Below, one piece after another: positions 60,699-64,000 of a DNA stretch of 64,000 nucleotides. The notes beneath the pieces were generated by a model, which was not told the origin of the DNA, searched no databases, and worked only from the letters and a program-made list of their open reading frames with translations. Position 1 is the stretch's first letter; each line of letters begins with the position of its first letter. The position numbers and the translations under genes are program-made. This DNA comes from Paucibacter sp. DJ2R-2 (GTDB lineage Bacteria > Pseudomonadota > Gammaproteobacteria > Burkholderiales > Burkholderiaceae_C): the NCBI RefSeq assembly GCF_025717675.1, contig NZ_JAJIRT010000001.1, positions 1,488,001 to 1,552,000 on the forward strand. The letters run 5' to 3'.

Positions 60699-60806
60699 CG
60701 AGAAAAACTCCGGAAAAAAATGGAACAGGGGTCGGGGCAGGGCGTACCGGCGCGATTGGGCGGGCCGCGTGTTGCTCGGCCGTGTGGCGAGGTGTCGCTG
60801 CGGTGA

Positions 60807-63023
<2,217 letters not shown>

Positions 63024-63195
63024 ACCCTAGCCACCCTCAAGCCCGCCACGGACACTACCGAAACGGCGAGAACGAGGGGTCACCTGTGGTGCGGGGTGGC
63101 GTCGGATCGACAAAACACAACAGGCGAAACGCAGCGCTCGGGCCATGAACCCGGTGGCGCCCAGCGAGTCCTGACCGACGAGACGGGTTTCAGGA

Positions 63196-64000
63196 ATGAG
63201 CGAAATTTTCAATCGCTGGTGGCTTCGGCTGCCGGCTGGGATGTCCCTGCTGCTGGGCTGCGCGCCGGCGGCCTGGGCACAGGCACCCGCGGGCGGCGGC
63301 GATGTGATCGCGCTGGACCTGCGCAGCCCGATGCTCTGGCTCAGCGTCTTCGGCCTGCTCGGCGCCCTCGGCCTGGGCCTGGTTCTGGGCTTGGTGCAGT
63401 ACCAGCGTTTGCGCCTGAGACAACGCCGCGCTGAGCTGCTGCTGGTGCGGCGCGAGCGCACCAAGCTGAGCGCCTTGCTCAATGCCATTCCCGACCCGGT
63501 CTATTTCAAGGACGCCAGTGGCGCCTACGAGGGCTGCAACCCGGCCTTCGAGCAATGCACGGGCTTGCGCGAGGCCGATCTGATCGGCCGCCGCGACGAG
63601 CAGCTGGCCGATCGCCCGGCCTGGAGCCAGGCCCTGGGTCTCGCCGCTGCCGAGCAGCGCGGGCCGCAGCGCACCTTGAGCTGGCTGAGCCAGGCGGACG
63701 GCAGCCGGGCCTGCCTGGACGTGGTGCAGGCGCCGGTGTTCGACGAGGGCTTGTGCCTGGGCCAGGTCGGCGTGGCGCGTGATGTGACGGCGCTGCGTGA
63801 GGCCATGAGCCAGCTGCACCGCGCGGTGACCGTGTTCGAGCATTGCGGCGAAGGCATCATGGTGATGGACGCCGACCTGCGCATCCGCGACGTCAACCCG
63901 GCCCTGTGCGCCATCACCGGCTACAGCTGCGAGGAGCTGGAAGGCAGCATGCCCCACTACCTGCGCTTGAGCGAGCAGGACCCCGATTTCCTCGAGAGCC
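63196..64000 (+). CDS. PAS-domain membrane sensor (N-terminal part, cut by window edge)
   Basis: The frame starts at the ATG at 63196 (GGTTTCAGGA upstream) and runs open to the last base, 268 codons. An export or membrane segment (MSLLLGCAPAAWAQA, about 16-30) and a transmembrane helix (LWLSVFGLLGALGLGLVLGL, about 49-68) are followed by a short coiled-coil. PAS1 (about 87-200; LLNAIPDPVYFKDASGAYEG) and the start of PAS2 (about 205 onward; VFEHCGEGIMVMDADLRIRD) come next. The output domain lies outside the window and could be a GGDEF/EAL or a kinase. Confidence 0.85.
   Translation, partial: MSEIFNRWWLRLPAGMSLLLGCAPAAWAQAPAGGGDVIALDLRSPMLWLSVFGLLGALGLGLVLGLVQYQRLRLRQRRAELLLVRRERTKLSALLNAIPDPVYFKDASGAYEGCNPAFEQCTGLREADLIGRRDEQLADRPAWSQALGLAAAEQRGPQRTLSWLSQADGSRACLDVVQAPVFDEGLCLGQVGVARDVTALREAMSQLHRAVTVFEHCGEGIMVMDADLRIRDVNPALCAITGYSCEELEGSMPHYLRLSEQDPDFLES

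Noticed and set aside
63024-63195. Cyclic-di-GMP riboswitch upstream of the PAS sensor gene
   Set aside because: I looked for the GEMM core pattern and could not align the conserved bases; only an ordinary intergenic gap is supported.

Overview
The window is about 68-70% GC over most of its length. The gene content points to a Burkholderiales betaproteobacterium of the Roseateles/Pelomonas/Rubrivivax type: PEP-CTERM proteins, a TonB receptor with chitin-type enzymes, an SHP/DHC/cytochrome b operon, an SgrR-MFS pair and a D-amino-acid locus. This taxonomic guess is inference from gene families. No tRNA, rRNA, CRISPR array or intact transposase gene was seen.

Layout. 1-7653: a c-type/b-type cytochrome operon divergent from a P-type cation ATPase, a PEP-CTERM protein, a solute-binding protein, and an MBL hydrolase divergent from an AraC regulator with a DJ-1/PfpI-like domain. 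7654-26240: a patchwork accessory block of visibly lower GC. It holds a MITE-like element, an orphan membrane-anchored protein, a TPR-GAF-GGDEF cyclase, an RsbQ-like hydrolase with a multi-PAS GGDEF-EAL protein, a small LMW phosphatase, an endonuclease V homologue, a three-gene candidate defence operon (AAA ATPase, TOPRIM-like, DUF262), a GFA enzyme, an Xre regulator and a SEC-C/TPR/OGT/methyltransferase fusion. 26241-41215: a helicase, a two-component system, a GH19-like enzyme, a TonB receptor, a lactonase-fold protein, a second PEP-CTERM protein, an MFS exporter divergent from an SgrR-like regulator, and a serine hydrolase. 41216-44232: another small accessory patch, ending in a gene broken by a 264-bp MITE-like element. 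44172-50900: a GH20 hexosaminidase and sugar ABC transporter operon. 51108-64000: small proteins, the D-amino-acid locus (RidA, PLP enzyme, D-aminoacylase), a GNAT and an EamA transporter, a DUF4397 lipoprotein, FadH, and the start of a PAS sensor.

The most unusual structural signal recurs four times. A complete gene (AraC regulator, endonuclease V, helicase, serine hydrolase) is followed by unrelated cargo genes and then by a degenerate second copy of that gene's own 3' end in the same orientation. No integrase is present in the window. At the helicase the repeat also carries the start of an Xre gene and is almost identical over about 106 bp.

The GH19-like enzyme, TonB receptor, sugar ABC transporter and cytoplasmic GH20 could together capture, import and hydrolyse chitin oligosaccharides. 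The RsbQ-like hydrolase with the PAS/GGDEF/EAL protein looks like a small-molecule sensing module that feeds cyclic-di-GMP. Long open frames antisense to the real genes are frequent here because of GC skew and were left out.
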